DNA of 64,000 bases from Frigoribacterium sp. JB110 (GTDB lineage: Bacteria; Actinomycetota; Actinomycetes; Actinomycetales; Microbacteriaceae). The DNA lies in the NCBI RefSeq assembly GCF_900163665.1, contig NZ_FUIA01000025.1, positions 124,001 to 188,000 on the forward strand. Direction: 5' to 3'. Positions 33,122 through 42,774 of the stretch are shown piece by piece (the stretch's first letter is position 1; the number at the start of each line of letters is the position of its first letter). The translations under genes and the position numbers were made by a program. The notes beneath the pieces are model-generated. The model made no database searches and was not told where the DNA came from. It saw only the letters and a list, made by a program, of their open reading frames with translations.

Positions 33122-34279
33122 ATGGAGAACGATCTCGAGGACGTCGCTGAAGCCGCGACCGCGAACCCGCTGATGGCCTGGGTGTGGGTGCTCGTCGCCG
33201 TCGCCGTCGCCATCGGGCTCGGGCTGCTCGCGTCGTTCGTGTTCGCCAGCGTGATGGGCCGACTCGGCCGCAAGCATGAGCTGTTCGCCGAACTGAAGCA
33301 CCGATTCCCGAAGATCATCTTCTGGGGCATCGCGGTGGTCGGCAGCTGGGTATCCGTGCCCAACCTGATACCGGATGGCACGGAGGACGTGGCGGGCATC
33401 GTCGAGTACGTGCTGCGCCTGTGTGTGATCGCCATCGTCGGCTGGCTGCTCGCGAAGATTCTGATCTTCTTCGTCGACGGCGCCCTGCGCGCGCAGGAGA
33501 AGATCGAAGGCGACCCGTTCACGTTCCGCCAGCGACGTACGCAGATCCGGATGATCCGGCGCCTCGTGATGGTGCTCGTGATCGTGCTGACCGCCGGCGC
33601 GATGCTGCTCACGATTCCCGGCGCGCAGACGTTCGGGGCGTCGCTGCTCGCATCGGCCGGTGTCGCATCGATCGTCGCGGGCATCGCAGCGCAGTCCACG
33701 CTCGGCAATCTGATCGCGGGCCTCCAGCTCGCCTTCTCGAACGGCCTGCGCACAGGAGACACCGTCGAGGTCAACGGCGAGTTCGGCACGGTCGAAGAGC
33801 TCACCCTCACCTACGTCGTCGTGCAGATCTGGGACGACCGGCGCCTGGTGCTGCCATCCACCTACTTCACGACGACGCCGTACACGAACTGGACCCGCAA
33901 CCAGACCGAGGTGACGGGAACCGTCTACCTCGAAGTGGACTACTCCGTCGACATCGACGCGCTGCGCGAGGAGCTGCGCATGGTGCTCGACTCCACAGAC
34001 CTGTGGGATCGACGCTCGTGGGGTCTGGTGATGACGGATGCGGTCGGCGGTGTCGCCCAGCTGCGCGCCTCGCTCACCGCAGCGAACGCCGACGATATCT
34101 GGGGCCTGCGCTGTCTCGTGCGGGAGAAGCTCGTGGGGTTCCTGGCGCAGAAGCGCCCGGATGAGCTCATCCGGCGGCGCGTGATCGTCGAGGAGCCCGC
34201 GCCGCGGCATCGCGGCGGGTTCGACATCCCCACCGACACGACCGGCATCCCGACGGTCGCACAGGGCGGTGAGCAGTGA
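33122..34279 (+). CDS. Small-conductance mechanosensitive channel (MscS family)
   Basis: 385 aa. Four hydrophobic segments precede the pore helix and beta domain: ASLLASAGVASIVAGIAAQSTLGNLIAGLQLAFSNGLRTGDTVEVNGEFGTVEE is the TM3/beta-domain signature, with the usual small-residue packing. A mixed alpha/beta cytosolic cage follows and ends in a disordered tail. It releases solutes on hypo-osmotic shock. The ATG at 33122 lacks an SD and lies 6 nt after a TACCGT box. The stop overlaps the next gene (GTGA). Confidence 0.9.
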   Translation: MENDLEDVAEAATANPLMAWVWVLVAVAVAIGLGLLASFVFASVMGRLGRKHELFAELKHRFPKIIFWGIAVVGSWVSVPNLIPDGTEDVAGIVEYVLRLCVIAIVGWLLAKILIFFVDGALRAQEKIEGDPFTFRQRRTQIRMIRRLVMVLVIVLTAGAMLLTIPGAQTFGASLLASAGVASIVAGIAAQSTLGNLIAGLQLAFSNGLRTGDTVEVNGEFGTVEELTLTYVVVQIWDDRRLVLPSTYFTTTPYTNWTRNQTEVTGTVYLEVDYSVDIDALREELRMVLDSTDLWDRRSWGLVMTDAVGGVAQLRASLTAANADDIWGLRCLVREKLVGFLAQKRPDELIRRRVIVEEPAPRHRGGFDIPTDTTGIPTVAQGGEQ

Positions 34280-34905
34280 CAGACGAGTTCCATAAGCCGG
34301 TCAGACTCCCGTCTGAGACGTTCGACCGACTGTTCGCCGGCGACGACCCTGCCGAGGTGTCGCGGGTGGCGCACTCGACGGCCCAGGCGCTGCTGATGCG
34401 TGTGCGCGCAGAGCCGGACACCGACATCGTCGAACGGCTGATCGACTTCACGAACCACAACGGAATCGACGACATCGCCGAGCTGTGGTCGCGTTCGCCG
34501 GCGAAGACGCTGCCGGGGTCGCTGTGGCGGCTGTACCTGCTGCAGCTGTCGATCCACGATGATCCCGACACCTCGGCGCTGCTGTACGAGCGAGGGTGCA
34601 CCGAGCTCCGCTCGGCCGACGCCGTCATCGCCGGCGCACCGAGCCCCGCCGCTCCCGACGAGCTGGTGTCCGTGATCGATCAGATCATGCGCGGCGTGTT
34701 CATCGGCGACTTCGCGGTCGCCCTCGACCGGGCGAGCGCGTTCTGCCGGGTACAGGCATCCGGAGCCGCGCACCTGGCCGACGACTACGAGCAGAGCGAA
34801 CCCGGCCGGTCGACCGCCTTCACGACGAGGGCGCTGCGTCTGAGCACCTACGCCGAGGACCTTCACCAGGCCGCCCGCCTCTGGCGCCGCGAATCCCTCG
34901 CCTGA
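34276..34905 (+). CDS. Conserved hypothetical protein coupled to mscS
   Basis: 209-aa soluble, mostly helical protein beginning MTDEFHKPVRLPSETFDRLFAGDDPAEVSRVAHSTA. There are no transmembrane segments or catalytic motifs I recognise. It looks like a family of ~200-aa proteins widespread in Microbacteriaceae; some carry an RNA polymerase beta-subunit label in databases, which the sequence does not support. GTG 34276 overlaps the mscS stop, so it is probably co-translated. The function is unknown. Confidence 0.78.
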   Translation: MTDEFHKPVRLPSETFDRLFAGDDPAEVSRVAHSTAQALLMRVRAEPDTDIVERLIDFTNHNGIDDIAELWSRSPAKTLPGSLWRLYLLQLSIHDDPDTSALLYERGCTELRSADAVIAGAPSPAAPDELVSVIDQIMRGVFIGDFAVALDRASAFCRVQASGAAHLADDYEQSEPGRSTAFTTRALRLSTYAEDLHQAARLWRRESLA

Positions 34906-34928
34906 CGCGCCGCGCTCTGCGGCTCAGG

Positions 34929-34975
34929 TGCGAGAAAGTGCCGCTTGCCATACGCAACAGCGGCACTCTGTCGCA
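34929..34975. repeat. Hairpin element between the mscS operon and purE
   Basis: AGTGCCGCT (34937-34945) pairs with AGCGGCACT (34959-34967), with outer TGCGA/TCGCA arms at 34929-34933 and 34971-34975. It lies 24 nt after a stop codon and has no T-run. It may be a terminator or a dispersed palindromic repeat. Confidence 0.6.
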
Positions 34976-35089
34976 TCCGAGGGGCGACCGGTGGGGCCGG
35001 AGAGCGGGTGCTCCGGTGTCGGCGGGTTGATACCGAACTCTGCGGGTCGTGTCAGGCGGAGCTGAGAGGAGCGCCGTACGCTGGGTGGC

Positions 35090-35620
35090 GTGCTTCACTC
35101 CTCTACGCAACCACTGGTCGGGCTCGTCATGGGGTCGGACTCCGACTGGCGCGTCATGGCCGACGCGTCGACCGCGCTGAGCGACTTCGGCATTCCGCAC
35201 GAGGTCGAGGTGGTCTCGGCGCATCGCACACCCGACAAGCTGCTCAGCTACGGGCGCGAGGCGCGCTCGCGCGGCCTGAAGACGATCATCGCGGGTGCTG
35301 GGGGAGCGGCGCACCTGCCGGGCATGCTCGCGTCCTTGACCGCGCTGCCGGTGATCGGCGTTCCCGTGCAGCTGAAGACGCTCGACGGGCTCGACTCGCT
35401 GCTGTCGATCGTGCAGATGCCGGCGGGCATCCCCGTCGCCACAGTGTCGATCAACGGCGCGAAGAACGCGGGGCTCCTCGCCGCGCGCATCCTCGGCGCC
35501 GGTGACCAGGCCATGGCCGAGAGGATCGAGGCATACGCTCGCGACCTCGAGGCACAGGTCGGGGAGAAGAACCGGAGGCTGAAGGAGTCGCTGCAGAGCG
35601 ACCAGGAGGGCGGCGCGTGA
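35090..35620 (+). CDS. purE: N5-carboxyaminoimidazole ribonucleotide mutase
   Basis: Purine biosynthesis, N5-CAIR to CAIR. Signatures [37 protein letters not shown] and [21 protein letters not shown] are complete in 176 aa, the class I (PurK-dependent) form. purK is not in this window, which is unusual only in that the two often sit together. GTG 35090 follows a TACGCT box by 7 nt and probably gives a leaderless message. It overlaps the LCP gene (GTGA). Confidence 0.94.
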   Translation: MLHSSTQPLVGLVMGSDSDWRVMADASTALSDFGIPHEVEVVSAHRTPDKLLSYGREARSRGLKTIIAGAGGAAHLPGMLASLTALPVIGVPVQLKTLDGLDSLLSIVQMPAGIPVATVSINGAKNAGLLAARILGAGDQAMAERIEAYARDLEAQVGEKNRRLKESLQSDQEGGA

Positions 35621-37083
35621 CCCTGACCGAGTCGCCGCGGCGCTCGGCAGCTCGGGGCGATGGCGTTCTGAGCGCACGCCCGATGCGCCACCCCGACGCG
35701 TCCGACGAGCAGGTGATGACGCGCCGGGGCTGGTGGCTCGTCGTGATCAACTGGCTCATTCCCGGGTCCGCGCAGGTGCTCGCGGGCAGCCGCAGGCTCG
35801 GGCGCTTCGGTCTCGCCGCGACGCTGGTGATGTGGCTGCTCGTCGTACTGCTCGTCGCGGGACTGCTGCTGTGGCGATCCGCCACGCTCAGCGTGCTGAT
35901 CAACCCCTTCGTCCTGGTCGCCCTGACCGTGATCGTCGTCGCCTACGGGGTGCTCTGGATCATCCTGAGCCTCGATGCGCTCCGCCTCACTCGCCTGGTG
36001 AAGACGGCCACTCCCGGTCGCTACCTGATCGCACTGCTCTCCGTCGCTCTGATGCTGGTCACGGGAGGCACCGTCGCCTTCGCCGCGCCCCGGATGCTCG
36101 CGGCGAGCAACGCGATCGACCAGATCTTCTCCGCCGGCGCTCCGATCGAACCGGATGACGGCTACTACAACGTGCTCCTGCTCGGCGGCGACTCGTCGGA
36201 GGGGCGCGACTCGCTGCGATTCGACAGCGTCTCCGTCGTCTCCGTGAACGCCGACACCGGCAAGGTCACCATCTTCGGTCTGCCGCGCCAGATGCTGAAC
36301 GTGCCCTTCGAGGAGGGCACGCCGATGCACGACATCTATCCGAACGGGTTCCAGGGGCAGGCCAGCCAGACGTGCAGCTGGAACGCGTGGCTGAACCACG
36401 TCCGCCAGCGCGTCGAGGTCTGCGATGCGAACGGGCAGTTCAGCGAGACCGGCGGCGAGGATCTCTATCCGGATGCCGCGGCGAACGGCTCCGCTCCCGG
36501 CATCGAGGCCACCAAGGATGCGGCAGAGGGCATCCTCGGCATCGATGTCGAGCACTACGTGCTGCTCGACATGCACGGCTTCGCCTCGCTGGTCGACGCA
36601 CTGGGCGGGGTCGAGATCGAGGTGACCCAGAGGCTGCCTGAGGGTCCTGGTCCTGCGTATACGGGTCAGCCGGCGGAGGAATGGGCGACCGGATGGATCG
36701 AACCCGGCCTGCAGACCATGGACGGCGACACGGCCCAGTGGTACGCGAGGTCGCGCTACACGACGACCGACTGGGACCGGATGAAGCGGCAGCGCGAGCT
36801 GCAGGCGGCGATCTTGGAGCAGTTCACGCCGCAGAACGTGCTGACCAGGTTCCAGGACATCGCCGCGGCGGGCGACGATCTGGTGCAGACCGACATGCCG
36901 CAGGCCGATCTGCCGTACTTCTTCGAGCTGGCGGTGAAGGCGAAGGAGCAGCCGATCGACTCGATCGAGTTCACGCCGAACAACGACTACGGCACCGACA
37001 CGACGCCACCCGACTATGCGCAGATCCACCAGGACGTCGCGGAGGCGCTCCATCCGACGCAGGACGGAGACGGCGAAGAGTGA
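35617..37083 (+). CDS. LytR-CpsA-Psr (LCP) family phosphotransferase
   Basis: 488 aa. Three N-terminal transmembrane segments (about residues 45-160) precede an extracytoplasmic LCP domain: [36 protein letters not shown], the conserved Arg/Asp-rich [26 protein letters not shown] enzymes attach lipid-linked glycans to peptidoglycan. The position just before a glycan synthesis and export locus fits ligation of that polymer. GTG 35617 overlaps the purE stop. Confidence 0.9.
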   Translation: MTLTESPRRSAARGDGVLSARPMRHPDASDEQVMTRRGWWLVVINWLIPGSAQVLAGSRRLGRFGLAATLVMWLLVVLLVAGLLLWRSATLSVLINPFVLVALTVIVVAYGVLWIILSLDALRLTRLVKTATPGRYLIALLSVALMLVTGGTVAFAAPRMLAASNAIDQIFSAGAPIEPDDGYYNVLLLGGDSSEGRDSLRFDSVSVVSVNADTGKVTIFGLPRQMLNVPFEEGTPMHDIYPNGFQGQASQTCSWNAWLNHVRQRVEVCDANGQFSETGGEDLYPDAAANGSAPGIEATKDAAEGILGIDVEHYVLLDMHGFASLVDALGGVEIEVTQRLPEGPGPAYTGQPAEEWATGWIEPGLQTMDGDTAQWYARSRYTTTDWDRMKRQRELQAAILEQFTPQNVLTRFQDIAAAGDDLVQTDMPQADLPYFFELAVKAKEQPIDSIEFTPNNDYGTDTTPPDYAQIHQDVAEALHPTQDGDGEE

Positions 37084-37129
37084 TCGTCCCGTCCCGGCGG
37101 ATATACGGGGACGTTCAGGAGACGCTGGA

Positions 37130-37135
37130 TAGGCT
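37130..37135 (+). promoter_or_regulatory. -10 box for leaderless glycosyltransferase transcript
   Basis: TAGGCT ends 6 nt before ATG 37142; no Shine-Dalgarno is present. It has the same hexamer and spacing as holB (3913). Confidence 0.55.
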
Positions 37136-37141
37136 CTGTCC

Positions 37142-38215
37142 ATGCCTGTGAGTCTCCGCGTCGTCCTCGACCAGGTCGTGGACCCCACGAGCGATGACCT
37201 GCACGCCGCCGCGCGCGATCTCACGCGCGCGCTGATCGGTGCGGCACCCGTCGGCTGTCGTGTGGAAGGCATCGCTCCCGTCGCCGACGACCCCGACATC
37301 GACGGGCTGTTCACCGTACGCGCCGCCAAGCAGATGCGCCGCGACTGGCCGTTCGGCTTCGTCAGGGGAGCGGGTCGCGGAATCGTGCACTCGCCGACGC
37401 TGCTCGCTCCGCTCACCGCGCACGATCGCGTGAACGAGGGCGACCAGACCGTCGCGACCGTCTGGGATCTTTCACCCTGGAGCTCCGTGTCGTCCGAGCG
37501 CAACAGCGCAGGCGCCTCGCAGCAGCGGCGGCTGCTGCGCAGGGCCGCCAAGTACGCGGATGCGATCGTCGTCCCCACTCATGTGATGGCCGACGCGCTC
37601 GGCGAGTACGCACGCGTTGCCGACCGTGTGCGCGTGATTCCCGGTGCCGTCGAACTGGATTTCGCAATCCCGGATGACGCGGTCGCGCGTCGCGCACAGC
37701 TCGGTCTGCCGATGGACTACGTCGCCGCGAGCGGCGGCACCGCGAATCTCGACGGGCTCGCCGCCGCGCTGCGGGCGGCTTCAGCCACCGACCTCGACGT
37801 CGTGGTCATCGACGTGCCGGAGGGGCAGGAGCCGGGTCTCGCCGACCTCGCCCAGGCCGGAGGCCTCCCGGAGCGACGGGTGCATGCGCGGGGCTCGCTC
37901 GGACGCGAGGACCGTGCGGCCGTGATCGGCGGCGCGACGAGCTTCGTGGCCGCGGCGACGCGCAACGCATGGCCGTGGCGTGCGGTCGAGGCGATGGCGC
38001 TCGGCATTCCGCTCGTCGCGGTCGACTCGCCCGTGCATCGCGAGGTCATCTACGACGGCGGCCTCTTCGTGCCGGAGGGCGACCTGGGCGACGCCCTGCG
38101 CACAACGCTCGGCGCGGGGCGCGAGCGCCTGCGCGTGCTCGGTCAGGACCGCTCGCGGGCGTTCACCTGGACGGGCGCGGCCGAGAAGGTATGGCAGCTG
38201 CACGCAGATCTGTGA
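37142..38215 (+). CDS. GT4-type glycosyltransferase
   Basis: 357-aa GT-B protein. The N-terminal half contains GRGIVHSPTLLAPL and AIVVPTHVMADALGEYARVADRVRVIPGAV, the usual GT4 inter-domain segment. The C-terminal half has AAATRNAWPWRAVEAMALGIPLVAVDSPVHREVIYDGGLFVPEGD, the E-x7-E nucleotide-sugar site in slightly divergent form. It is probably a mannosyl- or rhamnosyl-transferase of the wall glycan; donor and acceptor are unknown. It leads the surface-glycan locus and starts 6 nt after a TAGGCT box. Confidence 0.8.
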   Translation: MPVSLRVVLDQVVDPTSDDLHAAARDLTRALIGAAPVGCRVEGIAPVADDPDIDGLFTVRAAKQMRRDWPFGFVRGAGRGIVHSPTLLAPLTAHDRVNEGDQTVATVWDLSPWSSVSSERNSAGASQQRRLLRRAAKYADAIVVPTHVMADALGEYARVADRVRVIPGAVELDFAIPDDAVARRAQLGLPMDYVAASGGTANLDGLAAALRAASATDLDVVVIDVPEGQEPGLADLAQAGGLPERRVHARGSLGREDRAAVIGGATSFVAAATRNAWPWRAVEAMALGIPLVAVDSPVHREVIYDGGLFVPEGDLGDALRTTLGAGRERLRVLGQDRSRAFTWTGAAEKVWQLHADL

Positions 38216-38235
38216 CGGCCATCCGGCGCAACCCT

Positions 38236-38252
38236 GCCCGGGTTGAACGGGC
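38236..38252 (+). terminator. Short GC hairpin after the glycosyltransferase
   Basis: GCCCG/CGGGC stem with a 7-nt loop, 21 nt after the stop, without a T-run. A TACGAT -10 candidate for the downstream exporter follows at 38270-38275. Confidence 0.35.
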
Positions 38253-38303
38253 ATCCAGGCTCACGGCGGTACGATCACGTGTGGCCTTCACACGGAACAG
38301 GAT

Positions 38304-39206
38304 ATGGGGCACGGCGGAGTGAACGCAGTCGATCTCAAGGACTACAACGTCCCCGGCAGGGGTCGCGGTCTCGCGGACGTGTTCCGCTGGCGCTATCTGC
38401 TGAAGGTGCTGGTGCGCAAGGCGACCTCCACCCGCTATCGCAACTCGGCGCTCGGCTGGACGTGGTCGTATGCCAGGCCGCTCGTCCAGTTCCTCATCTA
38501 CTGGCTCGTGATGGGCAAGATCCTCGGGGTGGACAAGGGGATCGACAACTTCCCGCTGTACATCTTCAGCGGCTTCGTCACGATCCAGTTCTTCAACGGG
38601 GCATTTCAACAGGCGACCTCGTCGATCGTCGCGAACAAAGCGCTCGTCAAGAAGATCTACATGCCTCGCGAGCTGTTCCCCGTCGCGGCGGTGATCAACG
38701 GCTTCATCCACTTCCTGCCGCAGCTGGCCATCCTGCTCGTCGTGGCGCTGCTCTACGGCTGGCGGCCCGACTTCATCCATATCGGGGCGGTGCTGCTCGG
38801 TCTGATCATCATCGGGGCGCTCTCGCTCGGCATGGGCATTCTGTTCGCGGGCATCAACGTGCGCTACCGCGACGCCGACAACTTCGGCGAGCTCATCCGG
38901 CAGGTCGTGCTCTGGCTGTCGCCTGTGCTCTACCCATGGCGCCTCATCAGTGAGGCCCTTGGTGATGTGTGGGTGTACCTCTACTTCTGCAATCCGATCT
39001 CGGTGGCCGTCGAGCTGATGCACTTCGGCTTCTGGTCGCCCACGGTGCCGACGTTCCACGCGACAGACGAGGTCGGCGGCTGGTTCGGCTTCCCGCCCGC
39101 GTTCGGCTGGTACATCGGCGGCGCACTCGTCCTCAGCCTGCTGCTCCTGCTGCTCGGCCAGTACACATTCCGCCGCTTCGAGCGGACCTTCGCCCAGGAC
39201 GTGTGA
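38304..39206 (+). CDS. ABC-2 polysaccharide exporter permease, copy 1 (Wzm-like)
   Basis: 300-aa permease of about six transmembrane helices. RWRYLLKVLVRKATSTRYRNSALGWTWSYARPL is the amphipathic N-terminal and IF-loop segment typical of Wzm/TagG permeases, and GINVRYRDADNFGELIRQVVLWLSPVLYP the conserved central block. It exports an undecaprenyl-linked polymer with the ATPase encoded next (TGATG overlap). ATG 38304 has GGAACAGGAT just upstream; GTG 38319 is possible. Confidence 0.88.
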   Translation: MGHGGVNAVDLKDYNVPGRGRGLADVFRWRYLLKVLVRKATSTRYRNSALGWTWSYARPLVQFLIYWLVMGKILGVDKGIDNFPLYIFSGFVTIQFFNGAFQQATSSIVANKALVKKIYMPRELFPVAAVINGFIHFLPQLAILLVVALLYGWRPDFIHIGAVLLGLIIIGALSLGMGILFAGINVRYRDADNFGELIRQVVLWLSPVLYPWRLISEALGDVWVYLYFCNPISVAVELMHFGFWSPTVPTFHATDEVGGWFGFPPAFGWYIGGALVLSLLLLLLGQYTFRRFERTFAQDV

Positions 39207-40210
39207 TGTCGAAACAGATTCTGCAGACCTCTGCCGCCAAGCCCGCGATCATCATCGATCACGTCTCGAAACGCTTCCGCAAGCGCCACACGCACTCCAT
39301 CAAGGAAGCGCTCGTCGCAGCGGTGCGCCGCAAGAGGGTGCGCTCGGACTCGTTCACCGCGCTCGACGACGTCAGCTTCCAGATCGGCGAGGGCGAGTCC
39401 GTCGCGGTGATGGGGCTGAACGGCTCAGGCAAGTCGACGACGCTCAAGATGGTCTCCGGCGTCATGGAGCCGGACGAAGGCCGCGTGTTCACACGGGGAC
39501 GCGTCGCCGGCCTCATCGAGGTCGGCGCGGGCTTCCACCCCGAGCTGACGGGGCGCGACAACGTGTACCTGAATGCGGCCATCCTGGGCATGTCCAAGGA
39601 AGAGACCGACGAGCGCTACAACGACATCCTCGAGTTCAGTGAGATCGGCGAGTTCATCGACCAGGCGGTCAAGCACTACTCGTCGGGCATGTTCATGCGC
39701 CTGGCCTTCTCCGTGGCGATCCACGTCGACGCCGACGTGCTCCTCGTCGACGAAGTGCTCGCCGTGGGCGACGCGCCCTTCCGCAAGAAGTGCAATGAGA
39801 AGCTGCAGGAGCTGGCCGCGCGCGGCGTCACGATGATGATCGTGAGCCACAACAAGAACACGGTGAAGAAGCTGTGCAGCCGCGGCATCATCATTCGCGA
39901 CCACAGGGTCGTCTTCGACGGGCCGATCGCTGAGGCCGTCGCCGAGCTGGATGATGACGGTTCGCAGGACGCCGCCAAGGAGAAGCCGCAGCGCAAGGCG
40001 CCGGAAGCGCCAGCACCGGACCCGAAGACGATTCCGGATCAGGTCAAGGGCCCGCACACGGGTCGGATCCCGATCGGCGGGCTGAGTGACGACGACCAGC
40101 CCGAGAACCCGATCGGCGAGAGCCCGCGCAGCGATGAGAAGGATCAGCGCGCTGAGGGTGGAACGGCACGCACCGGCGACGACGAGAAGCCCGCAGCCGA
40201 CGAGAGATGA
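39206..40210 (+). CDS. ABC-2 polysaccharide exporter ATPase, copy 1 (Wzt-like)
   Basis: 334 aa. Walker A GLNGSGKSTTLK, signature HYSSGMFMRLAFS and Walker B ADVLLVDEVLAVGD are complete; an FHPELTGRDNVYLNAAILG stretch is typical of O-antigen/teichoic-acid exporters. After residue ~245 the usual carbohydrate-binding domain is replaced by ~90 residues of charged, Pro-rich, disordered sequence. Recognition of the exported chain must therefore differ from that in O9a-type Wzt. It overlaps the permease stop by one base. Confidence 0.9.
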   Translation: MSKQILQTSAAKPAIIIDHVSKRFRKRHTHSIKEALVAAVRRKRVRSDSFTALDDVSFQIGEGESVAVMGLNGSGKSTTLKMVSGVMEPDEGRVFTRGRVAGLIEVGAGFHPELTGRDNVYLNAAILGMSKEETDERYNDILEFSEIGEFIDQAVKHYSSGMFMRLAFSVAIHVDADVLLVDEVLAVGDAPFRKKCNEKLQELAARGVTMMIVSHNKNTVKKLCSRGIIIRDHRVVFDGPIAEAVAELDDDGSQDAAKEKPQRKAPEAPAPDPKTIPDQVKGPHTGRIPIGGLSDDDQPENPIGESPRSDEKDQRAEGGTARTGDDEKPAADER

Positions 40211-40276
40211 CGTGCGGGCGTCCGGGGCGCTGATCTGAGCACGCGGAGCGGCACCGGATCGGCCCGAGACCACGCG

Positions 40277-40296
40277 AGCACCGCCGACGCGGTGCT
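40277..40296 (+). terminator. Hairpin after the first Wzm/Wzt pair
   Basis: AGCACCGC and GCGGTGCT form a perfect 8-bp stem with a CGAC loop, 67 nt after the wzt stop; there is no T-run. The remaining gap to 40395 shows no gene. Confidence 0.45.
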
Positions 40297-40395
40297 GCTG
40301 TGGGGTGCCGTCGCCCGCCGTGCCCGGTGCCCATCGCGACACAGGTAACAGTGGGCACACTCGCCTCGAGAGCACACTTCTGTCACAATTACCAC

Positions 40396-42774
40396 ATGCG
40401 TATCTCCACCCGATTGCGACACGCCCTGGTTCTCGGGGTTGCCGCAACCCTCGCTGCGGCACTGGTCCCTACATCAGCCTTTGGCGCCGACAGCGAGGAA
40501 GACGGCACGGATTCGGCGGTCGTGAGCCCTGAAGATCAGACCGATGCGCCGGACGACGCCGTCGATGAGTCCGACGAGTCGGGGCAGACGGAGCCCACGC
40601 CTGAGCCATCGGACCTGACAGAGCCGACTCCGGAGCCGAGCGAGTCGCAGGACTCCGACGCGGACGACGACGCAGCCGATGAGGCGAACCAGCTCGAGAA
40701 GGTCGAGCTGCCGCAGGGGAGCACGGTCGACCCGGCGGGAACCGACGACCCGCGCTTCGCCTCGAAAGCCAACGCCGGTGCGATGAAGCGCGGCGACTTG
40801 ACCGAAGCCGAGATGGATCGCATGGCGATGTCGACCGGCGAGGATCTCGCCAATCCGGGCGACTTCGAAATGCAGGCGTCGCTGAGCGGCTTCAATCCGG
40901 GCAACATCATCAGCGATCACGTCTTCTACGATGGATCGTCGATGTCGCTGTCGCAGATCAAGTCGTTCCTGAACAGCAAGGTCTCGAGCTGCCGCAGCGG
41001 CTACACCTGCCTCCCGGACTACACCCAGAACACCAAGAGCCGGTCGGCCGATCAATACTGCGACGGCTACACGGGCCGCTCGGGTGAGAGCGCGGCGGCG
41101 ATCATCTACCGCGTGGCGAAGTCGTGCGACATCAACCCGAAGGCACTGATCGTGATCCTGCAGAAGGAGCAGGGCCTGGTCACGCACACCTGGCCGAGCG
41201 ACTGGCGCTACACGATCGCCATGGGCATGGCCTGCCCCGACACCTCCGCATGCGACACGCGCTACTACGGCTTCCAGAACCAGGTGTACAGCGCCGCTCG
41301 CCAGTACCAGGTGTACTCGAAGAGCAGCTACTTCAGCTGGTACCCCGTCGGAGCGACGTCCAACGTGCGCTGGCACCCGAACGCGTCGTGCGGCTCGGCG
41401 CCGGTCTACATCGAGAACAAGGCGACGGCGGCGCTGTACTACTACACGCCCTACCAGCCCAACCAAGCGGCGCTGAAGGCCGGCTACGGCACGGGCGACT
41501 CGTGCTCCGCGTACGGCAACCGCAACTTCTACAACTACTTCACCGACTGGTTCGGTTCGACGCACGCCGACGCGTGCACTGTGCCGTCGGGCACCCGGAC
41601 GGCTTCGAAAGCGTACGTAGTGACCGCATCGAGTCTGAATGCACGCACCGCACCGAGCACGGACTGTTCGAAGGGGATAACCTCACTTTCGAAGGGCGAT
41701 ATCGTGCAGGCCGTACGCGTGACTGAGTCTGGAAAATGGTTGCAGGTTCAGACGAATGTCGGTAAACGCTGGGTATCTCGCGAGTACGTCAAGTACGCGA
41801 CGGCAGGCGAAGCGGCATGTACTATCGTTCCCGGGTCGACAACCGCGGTCAAGGTCTATGCCGTGGAAGTATCGAGTGCGGTGGGCCGGGGCGCCCCGCG
41901 CACGGAATGCGCCATTGACCGAACAGTCCTGCCAGAGGGTTCAGTAGCTCAGGCTATCAACGTGACCGCAGACCGACAGTGGTTGCAGGTCCGGACAGGC
42001 GAGGGGATTCGCTGGGTGGCACGGTCCGACGTCAGGTATGCGACTGCGCCGGAGCAACAGTGCGTGGGGCCAAACGGCGGTGTGAAGACGCGCTCTGCGG
42101 TGTATGTCGTTGACAACGACACTGTGGGAGTTGTCGGACCACGGAGCACGTGTGACGTAGGCGTGGCAAAGCTTGCTCAAGGAGTTGCCGTGCGCGCGCA
42201 CGGTGTATCCGGGTCAGGGGACTGGATGTGGGTGGATACGGGTACGGGTAGACGTTGGATTCCCACATCGGATATCGATGTCGCAACGACCTCGGAGGCA
42301 CGTTGCCTTGAGCCGAGAGGCGGCGTCGAAGCGGCATCGAAGGTCTACGCTGTGCGCGAATCGAACACAATTGGGCGGATCGCGCCGCGCAGCGACTGCT
42401 CGGACGACAGCACTGCTCTCGTCTCAGGTACCGTGCTCCAAGCGGTCGAGGTGTCCGGTTCAGGGAACTGGTTGCGGGTGCGCACGGGCGCAGGCGAGCG
42501 TTGGATCGCTCGCGCAGACGTGCGCTACGCCACTGCGCCGGAGAGCTTGTGTGTCGCGCCCAATGGAGGCGTCTCGTCAGCGCGGCTGACCTACCGGGTG
42601 CTGACGGACACGACCGCCCTGCTCGGCCCTCGTGATGATTGTGGTGCGGGTATCGCGCTGTCGGCTGGAACGGTGGTGAAGGCCGTAGCGATTTCCGGGT
42701 CTCGAACCTGGCTCAAAGTCGCGACGGAAGCCGGTGAACGCTGGGTCAAGCGCGCCGATGTCGACTACGAGTGA
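40396..42774 (+). CDS. Secreted lysozyme-like/hemagglutinin-type protein with five SH3-like repeats
   Basis: 792-aa exported protein. It has a signal peptide (MRISTRLRHALVLGVAATLA, cut after AFGA), an acidic Pro/Glu/Asp-rich linker to about residue 150, and then a globular domain at 170-390 with PKALIVILQKEQGLVT and DWRYTIAMGMACPD. That domain is a widespread actinobacterial family whose conserved Glu suggests a lysozyme-like fold. From residue 394 there are five tandem units starting at Cys394, 475, 556, 637 and 719 (81-82 aa each), each ending W-L-x-V-x-T-x-x-G-x-R-W, an SH3b-like wall-binding repeat. It is probably attached to the wall. Confidence 0.82.
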   Translation: MRISTRLRHALVLGVAATLAAALVPTSAFGADSEEDGTDSAVVSPEDQTDAPDDAVDESDESGQTEPTPEPSDLTEPTPEPSESQDSDADDDAADEANQLEKVELPQGSTVDPAGTDDPRFASKANAGAMKRGDLTEAEMDRMAMSTGEDLANPGDFEMQASLSGFNPGNIISDHVFYDGSSMSLSQIKSFLNSKVSSCRSGYTCLPDYTQNTKSRSADQYCDGYTGRSGESAAAIIYRVAKSCDINPKALIVILQKEQGLVTHTWPSDWRYTIAMGMACPDTSACDTRYYGFQNQVYSAARQYQVYSKSSYFSWYPVGATSNVRWHPNASCGSAPVYIENKATAALYYYTPYQPNQAALKAGYGTGDSCSAYGNRNFYNYFTDWFGSTHADACTVPSGTRTASKAYVVTASSLNARTAPSTDCSKGITSLSKGDIVQAVRVTESGKWLQVQTNVGKRWVSREYVKYATAGEAACTIVPGSTTAVKVYAVEVSSAVGRGAPRTECAIDRTVLPEGSVAQAINVTADRQWLQVRTGEGIRWVARSDVRYATAPEQQCVGPNGGVKTRSAVYVVDNDTVGVVGPRSTCDVGVAKLAQGVAVRAHGVSGSGDWMWVDTGTGRRWIPTSDIDVATTSEARCLEPRGGVEAASKVYAVRESNTIGRIAPRSDCSDDSTALVSGTVLQAVEVSGSGNWLRVRTGAGERWIARADVRYATAPESLCVAPNGGVSSARLTYRVLTDTTALLGPRDDCGAGIALSAGTVVKAVAISGSRTWLKVATEAGERWVKRADVDYE
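41575..42774 (+). repeat. Five 243-nt in-frame tandem repeats
   Basis: Diverged repeat units start at 41575, 41818, 42061, 42304 and 42550 (243, 243, 243 and 246 nt). Each encodes a Cys-bounded SH3-like unit with conserved PR-x-x-C and RW-[VI]-x-R/T-x-D-[VI] positions. Codon choice in these units is visibly less GC-biased than in the preceding domain. Confidence 0.75.

Noticed and set aside
35248..37578. 776-codon open frame on the minus strand
   Set aside because: Antisense to purE and the LCP gene, both with clear signatures.
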